Assembly: GCA_021826315.1 (NCBI GenBank)
Contig: JAKAZZ010000002.1
Span: forward strand, 1-64,000
Origin: Actinomycetes bacterium
GTDB taxonomy: Bacteria; Actinomycetota; Acidimicrobiia; Acidimicrobiales; Acidimicrobiaceae
Reading direction: 5' to 3'
DNA: 64,000 nt
The notes beneath the pieces are model-generated. The model saw only the letters and a list, made by a program, of their open reading frames with translations. It was not told the origin of the DNA and searched no databases. Position 1 is the first letter of the stretch; each line of letters starts with the position of its first letter. The position numbers were made by a program, and so were the translations under genes. Below are positions 45,248 through 53,843 of the stretch, one piece after another.

Positions 45248-47197
45248 GTGCTCAAGTGGATTGACCTTGGTAAAGTCCCTGATCTACCAGGCTCTTACCA
45301 ATTCAAAGATGGCGACGGCAGAGTGATCTACGTTGGCAAAGCCAAGTCGCTCCGGTCCCGACTTTCAAATTATTTTGCGCCGATTGAAACACTTCACCCT
45401 CGAACCGCAGCGATGGTTAGTAGCGCAAGTGATGTGGAATGGATCACTGTCGCCAACGACCTCGAGGCATTGATGCTCGAATATACGCTTATCAAGAGAT
45501 TCCGACCGCGGTATAATGTGCGTCTTCGGGACGATAAGAGCTATCCGTTTTTAGCGATCTCTGCGAGCGATGAGTGGCCACGAGCCTTTGTAACTAGAGC
45601 TAGCCACAGAAAAGGTTTCCACTACTTTGGCCCTTACGCACAGGCATATGCAATCCGTGACTCTTTGGATCTACTGATTCGTACTTTCCCTATCAGGACG
45701 TGTTCTGAGAGTAAATTCAACGCCGCAGTCCGAAGTAAGCGTCCATGCCTTCTCTACCATATAGATCGCTGCTCCGCACCGTGTGTTGGTGCCGTAGACG
45801 CAGAGAGTTACCGAAATATCGTTCGTGATCTTGAAAGCGTACTCAAGGGCAACTCGAAGAAGTTCGTTGAAATGATGCGTACTCAGATGCACCAGGCTGC
45901 AGCTGAGCTTGACTTTGAGACCGCGACTCGAATTCGTGACCGCCTTGGCGCCCTCGAGAAGGCGATTGAACGCCAGGAGATGGTGGGAGAGGAGGCCGAT
46001 AACTTTGATGTTGTTGGGGTTCACTTCGATGAGCTCGAATTTCAAGTTGACATCCTCTCCATCAGGACCGGGAGGGTAAATGGAAGGCGTTCTACGTTGA
46101 TCGATCGCGTCGAAGAGCTATCCGAGGCTGAGATGTTAGAACGTGTCGTCGAGGACGTCTACGCAGACTCGCCTGTAGAGTTGCCGCGAGAGGTCTTGGT
46201 AACCGTAGAACCAACGAATAAAGAACTCCTCGAGGAGTGGATGTCTGCACTTCGTGGTACGAAGGTTGAGATCAAAGTGCCAAAGCGTGGCCATAGGAAG
46301 GCACTTTTAGAGAGGGCAAGCATTAACGCCCATGGAAGCTTTACGCGAACGAGATTGAAGCGCGCTAGTGACCATAACTCAAGGAGTAGGGCTCTAACTG
46401 CGCTCAGCGACGAGCTTGGGTTGCCTATCTTTCCACTTCGGATTGAATGTTACGACATGAGCCACTTGAGTGGTACTAACTATGTGGGTTCAATGGTCGT
46501 AATGGAAGACGGTTTGCCAAAGCGAAGCGATTACCGCCGATTTAAGGTAAACGTTGGCCAAAATGATGACTTTGCGGCTATGTACGAGGTTCTCACTCGC
46601 CGGCTAGCCCACTTGACAGAGGAAGAGGATGAAGAGGTTGAGACTGTACGTCGCCGCTTTTCATATCCACCTTCACTCATCGTTATAGACGGTGGAAAGG
46701 GGCAGTTGTCTATGGCATATAAGGCGCTATGTGAGGCAAATTTGCAAGATGAGATCCCCATGGTCTCGCTCGCAAAGAAGTTCGAGGAGGTCTACCTTCC
46801 TGGTGAGAGTGAGCCCATAAGAATTCCAAGAACCTCCGAGTCCCTCTTTCTGCTACAGCAGATTCGCGACGAGGCTCACCGATTCGCAATTACTTACCAT
46901 AGGTCCTTGCGAGATAAGGCTATGACTAAGTCGATCCTCGATGAAGTCGTGGGCCTTGGCCCTATACGGAAGAAGAAGTTGCTATCACACTACGGGAGTC
47001 TAAAAAAGATACGAGCGGCCTCTCTAGACGAGCTTCAAACTCTCTCCTTCCTGCCGGTAGACGTAGCTACTTCTGTATACAACTTGCTCCATGACGTAGA
47101 TCAATTTGCGGATTCGAAGGCGAGCTTGGATATCGGTGAAGAAGTTGCTCTTGAGGCAAGCACCACTGATGGCAACCTTCGCGATCCGACCGAGTAG
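45248..47197 (+). CDS. uvrC: Excinuclease ABC subunit C
   Basis: Dual-incision nuclease. The GIY-YIG domain (about 10-95) has LPGSYQFKD and VIYVGKAKSLR, a UVR segment follows near 205-240, the RNase H-like nuclease has ECYDMSHLSGTNYVGSMVV and IDGGKGQLSMA, and the C-terminal helix-hairpin-helix has VGLGPIRKKKLL. 649 residues. The start is GTG 45248 with a strong TTAGGAGGT. First gene of the uvrC-rapZ-yvcK run. Confidence 0.96.
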   Translation: MLKWIDLGKVPDLPGSYQFKDGDGRVIYVGKAKSLRSRLSNYFAPIETLHPRTAAMVSSASDVEWITVANDLEALMLEYTLIKRFRPRYNVRLRDDKSYPFLAISASDEWPRAFVTRASHRKGFHYFGPYAQAYAIRDSLDLLIRTFPIRTCSESKFNAAVRSKRPCLLYHIDRCSAPCVGAVDAESYRNIVRDLESVLKGNSKKFVEMMRTQMHQAAAELDFETATRIRDRLGALEKAIERQEMVGEEADNFDVVGVHFDELEFQVDILSIRTGRVNGRRSTLIDRVEELSEAEMLERVVEDVYADSPVELPREVLVTVEPTNKELLEEWMSALRGTKVEIKVPKRGHRKALLERASINAHGSFTRTRLKRASDHNSRSRALTALSDELGLPIFPLRIECYDMSHLSGTNYVGSMVVMEDGLPKRSDYRRFKVNVGQNDDFAAMYEVLTRRLAHLTEEEDEEVETVRRRFSYPPSLIVIDGGKGQLSMAYKALCEANLQDEIPMVSLAKKFEEVYLPGESEPIRIPRTSESLFLLQQIRDEAHRFAITYHRSLRDKAMTKSILDEVVGLGPIRKKKLLSHYGSLKKIRAASLDELQTLSFLPVDVATSVYNLLHDVDQFADSKASLDIGEEVALEASTTDGNLRDPTE

Positions 47198-47309
47198 GAG
47201 GCAGCGCTAGAGTGGATCGGTGCTTGGCATTGCTTAAAGCAGGTGCTGCGATGGCACTACTTGCCCGACACCTCTGAGGTGTATAACGTTTTTGCCCAGG
47301 AGGTAACAC

Positions 47310-48122
47310 ATGGGAGTCTCTGACCACCAAGAAGAGGAGCGCGAAGTCACGGTTGAAGCTGAGACCGGCGACGACTACCTTCGTCGTGAATTTGAACCAA
47401 TCGCATCGGAGTTGTGGTCTCACAATGCCAAGTGGTGGCAAGACGGTTTTACGGCCGGCGCCGACCCAGAGTACGAAGAGCAGATTCTCCCGATCATTGC
47501 TTCCTGGTCACATGGGCGCCGAAGGGTTGTGGAGATAGGTACCGGCGAAGGTCAAATACTTAGACACTTAGCCGAGCTTCAAGAGCGCGACGTTCTCATC
47601 GGTTTTGATCCCACGCTAGAGCAGATCTCCGTCGCGAACGAACGTGGAGTAGCGAGCTACCTTCAAGCGGGGGCTAACGAAGTACCACTCGCCAGTGGTT
47701 CATTTGACCTAGCGATAGCGTGCTTGGTATTTGAACACATCCCCGATATTGACGGTGCTCTGTCGGAGGTCCATCGTCTTCTGGAGGCTGGTGGCAGCTT
47801 TCTATTCTTGCTCAATCATCCTCTCTTCCAGACTCCAGACTCAGGTTGGGTCGACGATACTTCGTTCGGAGAGCAGTACTGGAGAGTAGGTAGATACCTA
47901 GAGGAGCGTCAAAATATCGAAGAAGTGGAGAAGGATGTCTTCATACCCTTCGTCCACAGGGCTCTCTCGTCGTATCTCAATGCCGCAATTGCAAAAGGGT
48001 TGATGTTGGCAAAGATCTACGAACCATCTCCGCCGCAAGGGTTTTTGGATTTGGCCCCTGAATACTATGAAGCTCAATACATACCGCGTCTTCTAGCATT
48101 GCACTTCGTAAAAGGTTACTAG
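47310..48122 (+). CDS. SAM-dependent methyltransferase (class I)
   Basis: 270 residues. The SAM-binding region RRVVEIGTGEGQILRHL is near residue 75, FDLAIACLVFEHIPDIDGAL contains the usual post-motif acidic residue, and the type-11 methyltransferase pattern continues to FLLNHPLFQT. The acceptor is unknown; the overall form is like ubiquinone/malonyl-ACP-type methyltransferases. The ATG has CAGGAGG 7-8 bases upstream. It is inserted between uvrC and rapZ, which are usually direct neighbours. Confidence 0.82.
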   Translation: MGVSDHQEEEREVTVEAETGDDYLRREFEPIASELWSHNAKWWQDGFTAGADPEYEEQILPIIASWSHGRRRVVEIGTGEGQILRHLAELQERDVLIGFDPTLEQISVANERGVASYLQAGANEVPLASGSFDLAIACLVFEHIPDIDGALSEVHRLLEAGGSFLFLLNHPLFQTPDSGWVDDTSFGEQYWRVGRYLEERQNIEEVEKDVFIPFVHRALSSYLNAAIAKGLMLAKIYEPSPPQGFLDLAPEYYEAQYIPRLLALHFVKGY

Positions 48123-48207
48123 CTTATCGGTAGCACCTTGAGTGCGATTTATCTCGCAGATTCTATGAGGTCGGGCGGGAAACTTTGATTGCGTTTAATA
48201 AGGGGGC

Positions 48208-49062
48208 GTGATGACGGAGTACCTCTTTATCGTCGGAATGTCGGGCGCAGGTCGCTCGTCCGGAGCTGCTGCTCTAGAGGACCTGGGTTGGTTCGTAATA
48301 GACAACATGCCAGTCTCTCTGATCTCCAAGGTCTCGGAATTAGCCGACCGCAACAGCAACGCTGAAAAGGTCGTCTTTGTCGTAGGCCGATATGGCTATG
48401 AGGCGATTGATGGAGTTCGTGCCGAGATTGAGCACTTGAGATACCTCGGTGCGAATGTACGAGTACTGTTCCTCGAAGCAACGGATGAGGCACTCATAAC
48501 GAGATTTGAGAGCACTCGTCGGCGCCACCCCTTGGGTGACGAAGGCGTGGCGGTCTCAATAGACAAAGAGCGTAAGTTGCTGATGCCGCTTCGCGAGATT
48601 GCTGACATCATCGTCGATACCTCATCACTGAACATTCATGAGCTGCGTAGACGCATCTCTGAACTGTTCTCGGGGGCAGGCGAGAGTACGGCCTTAACGA
48701 TTACCGTTGTGTCGTTCGGTTTTTCATACGGGACTCCACGCGACGTTGACCTACTCTTTGACTGCCGCTTTTTACCAAATCCTCACTGGATTCCGGAGCT
48801 TCGACCGCATACGGGTCTCGAAGATCCGGTGAAAAACTACGTCATGGAACAACCCGATACCATTGAGTTTTTGGAAAAGCTACGATCACTTTTTGACTTT
48901 TTACTTCCGGCATATGAGAAGGAAGGAAAGTCATATTTGACCATTGCGGTTGGATGTACTGGCGGTCGTCATCGCAGCGTGGTTGTGGCAAATCAATTAG
49001 CTCAATACTTCAGTGATAGGTCGATTTCGCCGCGGGTAATTCATAGGGACGTCGATCGTTGA
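48208..49062 (+). CDS. rapZ: RapZ/YvcJ nucleotide-binding protein (RNase adapter family)
   Basis: 284 residues. The P-loop is VGMSGAGRSS, with Arg for Lys as common in actinobacterial members. GWFVIDNMP follows, and the C-terminal domain has CRFLPNPHWIPELRPHTG and VGCTGGRHRSV. In E. coli RapZ directs sRNA decay; in Gram-positives the role of YvcJ is less clear. GTG 48208 and ATG 48211 are adjacent starts. The stop overlaps the yvcK start as TTGA, so they are coupled. Confidence 0.94.
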   Translation: MMTEYLFIVGMSGAGRSSGAAALEDLGWFVIDNMPVSLISKVSELADRNSNAEKVVFVVGRYGYEAIDGVRAEIEHLRYLGANVRVLFLEATDEALITRFESTRRRHPLGDEGVAVSIDKERKLLMPLREIADIIVDTSSLNIHELRRRISELFSGAGESTALTITVVSFGFSYGTPRDVDLLFDCRFLPNPHWIPELRPHTGLEDPVKNYVMEQPDTIEFLEKLRSLFDFLLPAYEKEGKSYLTIAVGCTGGRHRSVVVANQLAQYFSDRSISPRVIHRDVDR

Positions 49063-49964
49063 GACTTGAAGAAATCGCACCTTCGTATGTTGCCTCACCC
49101 CAAAGAATCCTTGCAATCGGTGGCGGCCATGGCCTTGCAGCGACGTTATCCGCATTGTCAAGAATCGGCCACTTTCCGATCGGGATCGTCTCGGTCGCCG
49201 ACGACGGTGGTTCTTCCGGTCGACTGAGGGAAGCCTTTGGCCAAATACCCCCAGGTGATATTCGCCGTTGCATCTCGGCACTCGCCGATCCATCTTCTAG
49301 CTGGGCGTCGATCCTCGAGTATCGATTCTCTCAGACGGAACTGCGCGGCCACGCCCTCGGAAACTTGATCTTGACCGCACTTATGGCGATCGGAACGACC
49401 CCCGTCGAGGCTTGTGTCGAGCTGTCGCGTCTAGCGTTTGCGAACGGACTGATTCTTCCAGCGAGTAATGAGCCAATAACTTTGATCGGCCATTACGGGG
49501 AGATGGAGATCGTTGGTCAAGCCATGGTCGCTAGTACCGCTGGTTTGGATGCAGTGGCGCTAATGCCCCCAGATCCCGAGGTCCCCGACGTAGTAATTGA
49601 GGCGATTACCGGAGCTTCGACCATCACAATTGGCCCGGGTTCAATTCATACCTCTATTGGGGCAGTCATTGGAATTCCGAAGATCCAAAGAGCGATCGTT
49701 TCCTCTGGGGCAAAGGTGATCTACATTGCAAATCTTTCGCCCCAGGCCGGAGAGGCACAGGACATGTCGGTGGCCGATCACTTTGCTGAGATAGGTCGCT
49801 TTGGATTTGAAGTCGATCAGGTGCTCTACGACGATACTGCCATTGAGCTAGGAGTGGTGGATCGTTCCAAGTGTGAGTGGACTTTTGCTCACTTGAGTGG
49901 AGACGAGAAGCGGATCCACGACATTTCTCTACTGTCTGAGGCGCTGTATAAAATTATTGGGTGA
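49059..49964 (+). CDS. yvcK: YvcK/CofD-like gluconeogenesis and morphology factor
   Basis: 301 residues, UDP-sugar-binding family needed for growth on gluconeogenic carbon and for cell shape in Bacillus and Mycobacterium (CuvA). Motifs are IGGGHGLAATLSAL, VSVADDGGSSGRLR, PPGDIRRCISAL and TIGPGSIHTSI. The TTG start overlaps rapZ. In most actinobacteria whiA follows directly, but here there is only a 234-base non-coding gap before gap. Confidence 0.94.
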   Translation: MRLEEIAPSYVASPQRILAIGGGHGLAATLSALSRIGHFPIGIVSVADDGGSSGRLREAFGQIPPGDIRRCISALADPSSSWASILEYRFSQTELRGHALGNLILTALMAIGTTPVEACVELSRLAFANGLILPASNEPITLIGHYGEMEIVGQAMVASTAGLDAVALMPPDPEVPDVVIEAITGASTITIGPGSIHTSIGAVIGIPKIQRAIVSSGAKVIYIANLSPQAGEAQDMSVADHFAEIGRFGFEVDQVLYDDTAIELGVVDRSKCEWTFAHLSGDEKRIHDISLLSEALYKIIG

Positions 49965-50198
49965 TGCATGCTCGATTGCTGCTGACACTTGAAGCTAGTT
50001 TTGTTTTCTTGGCGATACAAATCTTCGCCCTCTTGCTTCGATGATGGCATGGGATTACTTTGAGTCGATGGCGCAATGTAGATGTCTAAATGGCGTATAG
50101 GCTCTTGCGAAAGATCCCGGATTGTAAGGCATTTGGGATTTTGTATGGGGATATCTTCAACTATTCGTTGTTGAAGAGATGGCTAATTGGAGGTCGCA
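49965..50198 (+). promoter_or_regulatory. Leader region of gap with hairpin near the start
   Basis: No ORF resembling whiA is present. CTTCAAC (50155-50161) and GTTGAAG (50170-50176) form a 7-bp stem 22 bases before the gap ATG. A second small stem GGCGA/TCGCC lies near 50014-50033. The promoter of the glycolytic run is expected here but I cannot fix it. Confidence 0.4.
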
Positions 50199-51221
50199 AT
50201 GGCGATTCGCGTCGGAATTAACGGCTTTGGCCGTATCGGACGTAACTTCTACCGCGCTGTAAAAGAGCAAGGTGCTGATATCGAAGTAGTAGCAGTAAAC
50301 GATTTGACCTCGATTGCTACAAATGCTCACCTATTGAAGTACGATACGACGCACGGTCGTCTCAACGAGAATGTAGAAGCCCTTGAAAACGGAATCAAGG
50401 TAGGAAATCACGTAATCCAAGTCCTCTCTGAGCGTGATCCAAAGGCTCTTCCTTGGGGTGAATTGGGTTGTGACATTGTAATCGAGAGCACCGGAATCTT
50501 CACCGACGGTACAAAAGCTGTAGCTCACATCGATGCGGGCGCCAAGAAGGTAATCATTTCAGCTCCAGGAACGAACGTTGACGCGACGTTTGTAGTCGGA
50601 GTAAATGATGGTGATTACGATAGCGTAAACCACAAGATCGTCTCCAACGCCTCGTGCACGACGAACTGCTTCGTGCCAATGATCAAAGTTCTCGACGATG
50701 CATTCGGTGTCCATAAGGGGCTTATGAGCACGGTCCATGCTTACACCAACGACCAAAATCTACTTGACCTTGCACACAAGGATCTGCGCAGGGCACGAGC
50801 AGCGGCCGCCAACATAGTTCCATCCTCAACTGGAGCAGCAAAGGCTACTGGCCTGGTTCTTCAGGCTATGGCTGGGCGCCTCGATGGAACCAGCCTCAGG
50901 GTTCCAGTTCCAGATGGCTCGATCACAGATGCAACGATTGTTCTCAAGGGAACTTATACCAAGGATCAGATCAATGAGGCTTATAAAGCCGCTGCAACTT
51001 CTGGCCCTCTCTCCAAGGTTCTTGAATACTCAACGGCTCCGCTCGTCTCTTCGGATATTGTTGGTACCCCGTTCTCATGCACTCTCGATGCCAACATGAC
51101 GATGGCTATGGATCTCGAAAATGGAACGACACTTGTCAAGGTATTTGGCTGGTACGACAATGAGTGGGGCTACTCAAACCGCTTGGTTGACCTGACGTCA
51201 ATTATCGGCTCTTCTTTATAG
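50199..51221 (+). CDS. gap: Glyceraldehyde-3-phosphate dehydrogenase
   Basis: 340 residues. INGFGRIGRN binds NAD, and the active-site SNASCTTNC holds the nucleophilic Cys. ATG 50199 has TTGGAGGT 5 bases upstream, so the four extra ORF-track residues are removed. The C-terminus WYDNEWGYSNRLVDL is typical. Followed by pgk, tpiA and secG on the same strand, the classic lower-glycolysis cluster, although a hairpin separates it from pgk. Confidence 0.97.
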   Translation: MAIRVGINGFGRIGRNFYRAVKEQGADIEVVAVNDLTSIATNAHLLKYDTTHGRLNENVEALENGIKVGNHVIQVLSERDPKALPWGELGCDIVIESTGIFTDGTKAVAHIDAGAKKVIISAPGTNVDATFVVGVNDGDYDSVNHKIVSNASCTTNCFVPMIKVLDDAFGVHKGLMSTVHAYTNDQNLLDLAHKDLRRARAAAANIVPSSTGAAKATGLVLQAMAGRLDGTSLRVPVPDGSITDATIVLKGTYTKDQINEAYKAAATSGPLSKVLEYSTAPLVSSDIVGTPFSCTLDANMTMAMDLENGTTLVKVFGWYDNEWGYSNRLVDLTSIIGSSL

Positions 51222-51269
51222 GTTTCGATTTGGGCTTCGGCAGTTGATGCCGGGTAAGTCCCGTTTTTG

Positions 51270-51309
51270 TCAGTGGTCTTACACGAGTTAGTTCGTGGAA
51301 GGCCACTGA
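51270..51309 (+). terminator. Stem-loop between gap and pgk
   Basis: TCAGTGG/CCACTGA form the base and CACGA/TTCGTG an inner stem with small bulges, followed by TTCTTTG. The poor T-tract suggests partial termination or mRNA processing, giving gap a separate transcript. Confidence 0.5.
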
Positions 51310-51379
51310 TTCTTTGAAGCTACCATACCCACTCCATATCTAAAGGGTAGGGGCTCGATTTTTGGAAGCAACTCATATT

Positions 51380-51406
51380 TTGATTACGGGTCTTACTTGC
51401 TATACG
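51380..51406 (+). promoter_or_regulatory. Possible promoter upstream of pgk
   Basis: TTGATT at 51380-51385 and TATACG at 51401-51406 are -35/-10-like but only 15 bases apart, shorter than optimal. It lies about 50 bases before the pgk ATG and after the gap stem-loop. Confidence 0.3.
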
Positions 51407-51453
51407 GCTAGCTAGAGGGACCTCAGTACCTTTTGCGTGAATGGAGTGCATAG

Positions 51454-52596
51454 ATGAACGTGCCAGAGCTTGAGGACCTCGGGGACCTCACTGGAAAGTC
51501 AGTTTTCTTGAGGGCTGACCTCAATGTTCCACTTATCTACGGTGATGACGGCACTGCAGAAGTTGCCGACCCGTTCCGAATCGTGTCAACATTTCCAACC
51601 CTTGAGTTTCTGCTAAATGGCGGCGCCAAGGTGACGATGGCATCTCATCTAGGGCGCCCCAAGGGGCGAGTGGTCGCGAAGTACTCGATGGAGCCAGTGC
51701 GACGCTACATCGAGGAGCGATACAAAGGCGTCGAAGTTGCTGAAAACTTACGCTTTGACCCTCGGGAGGAAGCCAACGACGACACATTCGTCAAAGAGTT
51801 GATCTCGGGCCACGACCTATATGTGAATGACGCCTTTGGCGCGAGCCACAGAGCACATGCTTCGATAGTTGGACCTCCGAGGTACCTTCCATCTGCTGCG
51901 GGTCGACTACTTGCCAAAGAGGCGAACGTCTTAGGGCAACTTCTCACTGATCCAAGGCGCCCCTTTGTCGCAATCATAGGTGGGGCTAAGGTCTCAGATA
52001 AGCTCGCACTTATTGAATCGATGCTCCCGAAGGTCGACGCCCTCCTAATCGGTGGTGCGATGAGTTATACGTTCCTAGCAGCCTTAGGACATGAGGTTGG
52101 TGACTCCCTCTTCGAAGAGGATAAAGTCGAAACTTGCAAGAGGCTTCTTGGATCTTCGGACAAGATCCACCTACCGGTAGATTCTATAGCTCTCGATTCA
52201 AACGGGTCTTTTGGTCGCGGTGCAACTGGTGGGCAGGTTTTGAAGGTAGGACGTGACATACCTTCGGGTTACCGGGGCCTTGATGTAGGGGCAGATACGG
52301 TCGCAAATTACTCGGCCATCATCGCTAACGCCGGTACGATCCTTTGGAACGGCCCAATGGGTGTATTTGAAGATGAGCGATTCTCAAATGGTACCTTTAG
52401 CATAGGAAGGGCAGTGGCGGCCTCGGAGGGCTTCTCGGTTATTGGCGGAGGCGATTCGGCTGCAGCGATCGAGGAGGCAGGGCTCGCGGATCAAGTCAGC
52501 CATCTGTCGACCGGTGGTGGCGCCTCTTTGGAGCTACTCGAAAAGGGTGACCTTCCAGGATTGAAGGCTCTGCGCGATAGCGCTTCAATTAGGTAG
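51454..52596 (+). CDS. pgk: Phosphoglycerate kinase
   Basis: 380 residues, two-domain glycolytic kinase. The N-terminal domain has FLRADLNVPL, VTMASHLGRPKG and LRFDPREE. The C-terminal nucleotide domain has IIGGAKVSDKL, WNGPMGVFE and VIGGGDSAAAIE. Slightly shorter than the usual 395-400 residues. The ATG has GGAG about 9 bases upstream. tpiA follows after 84 bases. Confidence 0.96.
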   Translation: MNVPELEDLGDLTGKSVFLRADLNVPLIYGDDGTAEVADPFRIVSTFPTLEFLLNGGAKVTMASHLGRPKGRVVAKYSMEPVRRYIEERYKGVEVAENLRFDPREEANDDTFVKELISGHDLYVNDAFGASHRAHASIVGPPRYLPSAAGRLLAKEANVLGQLLTDPRRPFVAIIGGAKVSDKLALIESMLPKVDALLIGGAMSYTFLAALGHEVGDSLFEEDKVETCKRLLGSSDKIHLPVDSIALDSNGSFGRGATGGQVLKVGRDIPSGYRGLDVGADTVANYSAIIANAGTILWNGPMGVFEDERFSNGTFSIGRAVAASEGFSVIGGGDSAAAIEEAGLADQVSHLSTGGGASLELLEKGDLPGLKALRDSASIR

Positions 52597-52680
52597 TTAT
52601 CCTCAGCGAGATATCGTGCTCGTTGGAGATTTGAACGTGGAAACCGTAGGACTTTGTCCGGATGGTTGTGAGGAGACGAA

Positions 52681-53490
52681 GTGTCGGCGAAAAAGGGATA
52701 TGAATTAAAGCCAAATCCAGCAACGGGTAGATATCGGTTGATTTCGGGAAACTGGAAGATGAATCTCAATCACCTTGAGGCGATATCGATAGTTCAAAAG
52801 CTTTACTTCGAATTGCGTGACGTTGATTATGCCTTTAGTGAGATTTCAATTCATCCACCGGCAACCTCGCTTCGCTCACTCCAACTACTTATTGAAAGTG
52901 ATAGGATGCGCTTCTCCTTGGGCGCTCAAAATCTTTACTTTGAGCAGAAGGGTGCATTTACAGGTGAGATCTCGGCCAGCATGCTATCGAAGCTGAACGT
53001 ACGCTATGTGATCGTCGGCCACTCTGAAAGGCGCAAATTCTTCGGCGAGACCGATGAAATTGTCAACAAGAAGGTCGCGGCTACCTTTGGCGAAGCTATG
53101 ACACCAATAGTCTGTGTCGGTGAGTCGATGCAGGAGCGCGAAGATGGCAAGACTGACGATGTATTGAGTCAGCAAGTTCGTGGCGCATTCGGAGAAATCG
53201 CTCCGGAGTTGGTTGCCAAGGCGGTCGTCGCATATGAGCCGATTTGGGCCATTGGTACCGGATTAGTCGCTACTCCTGAGGACGCCTCTTCGGGTGCATC
53301 TCTGATACGTGACGAGATTGAGCGCAACTTCGGTGTCGAAGTTGCTAACTCTGTGCGGATTCAATATGGAGGTTCGGTGACTCCTACCACAGCTGCTGAG
53401 CTGCTTGCGGCGGATGGGGTGGATGGTCTTTTGGTCGGTGGTGCTAGTTTGGATGCTGAAGCATTTGCGCGAATCGTGCGTAGTCTTTAG
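52681..53490 (+). CDS. tpiA: Triosephosphate isomerase
   Basis: Interconverts the two triose phosphates. 269 residues, slightly longer than usual because of about 20 extra residues at the N-terminus. Catalytic Lys in SGNWKMN, His in VGHSERRKFF and Glu in AYEPIWAIGTG, and the phosphate loop VDGLLVGGASL. The start is GTG 52681, with GAGGAGA 5-6 bases before. Confidence 0.96.
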   Translation: MSAKKGYELKPNPATGRYRLISGNWKMNLNHLEAISIVQKLYFELRDVDYAFSEISIHPPATSLRSLQLLIESDRMRFSLGAQNLYFEQKGAFTGEISASMLSKLNVRYVIVGHSERRKFFGETDEIVNKKVAATFGEAMTPIVCVGESMQEREDGKTDDVLSQQVRGAFGEIAPELVAKAVVAYEPIWAIGTGLVATPEDASSGASLIRDEIERNFGVEVANSVRIQYGGSVTPTTAAELLAADGVDGLLVGGASLDAEAFARIVRSL

Positions 53491-53513
53491 TGCGAATTAA
53501 TTTGGAGCTTTAG

Positions 53514-53741
53514 GTGTTCACGGCGTTACTGGTTGTTCTTGAGATAATTTCTGCAGTTGCACTCGTTGTGCTTGTACTTCTTCACGCCGGAAAGGGTGGA
53601 GGAGTCTCCGACCTTTTGGGTGGCTCTGTAGGTGCAGCAGCTGCTGGATCTACGGTCGCGGAGAAGAATCTCGACAGGATTACGATCGTCTTCGCTCTTC
53701 TCTTTATGGCGACGGCGATTGCACTTTCGTTGCGACTTTAG
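53514..53741 (+). CDS. secG: Preprotein translocase subunit SecG
   Basis: 75 residues with two membrane helices (about 3-20 and 52-72) around the conserved loop HAGKGGGVSDLLGG. Accessory subunit of the SecYEG channel. The start is GTG 53514 with GGAG 8 bases upstream, 23 bases after tpiA, the normal position for this gene. Confidence 0.94.
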   Translation: MFTALLVVLEIISAVALVVLVLLHAGKGGGVSDLLGGSVGAAAAGSTVAEKNLDRITIVFALLFMATAIALSLRL

Positions 53742-53843
53742 GGTTCATCCCTGGTAACTTGGCTTTAGAGCCACGAATTCAGCTTGTTTGAAACTAACCA
53801 CAGGCCAATTTATCGGTATGGTCCCGGCTTCAGGAGTTAAGCG

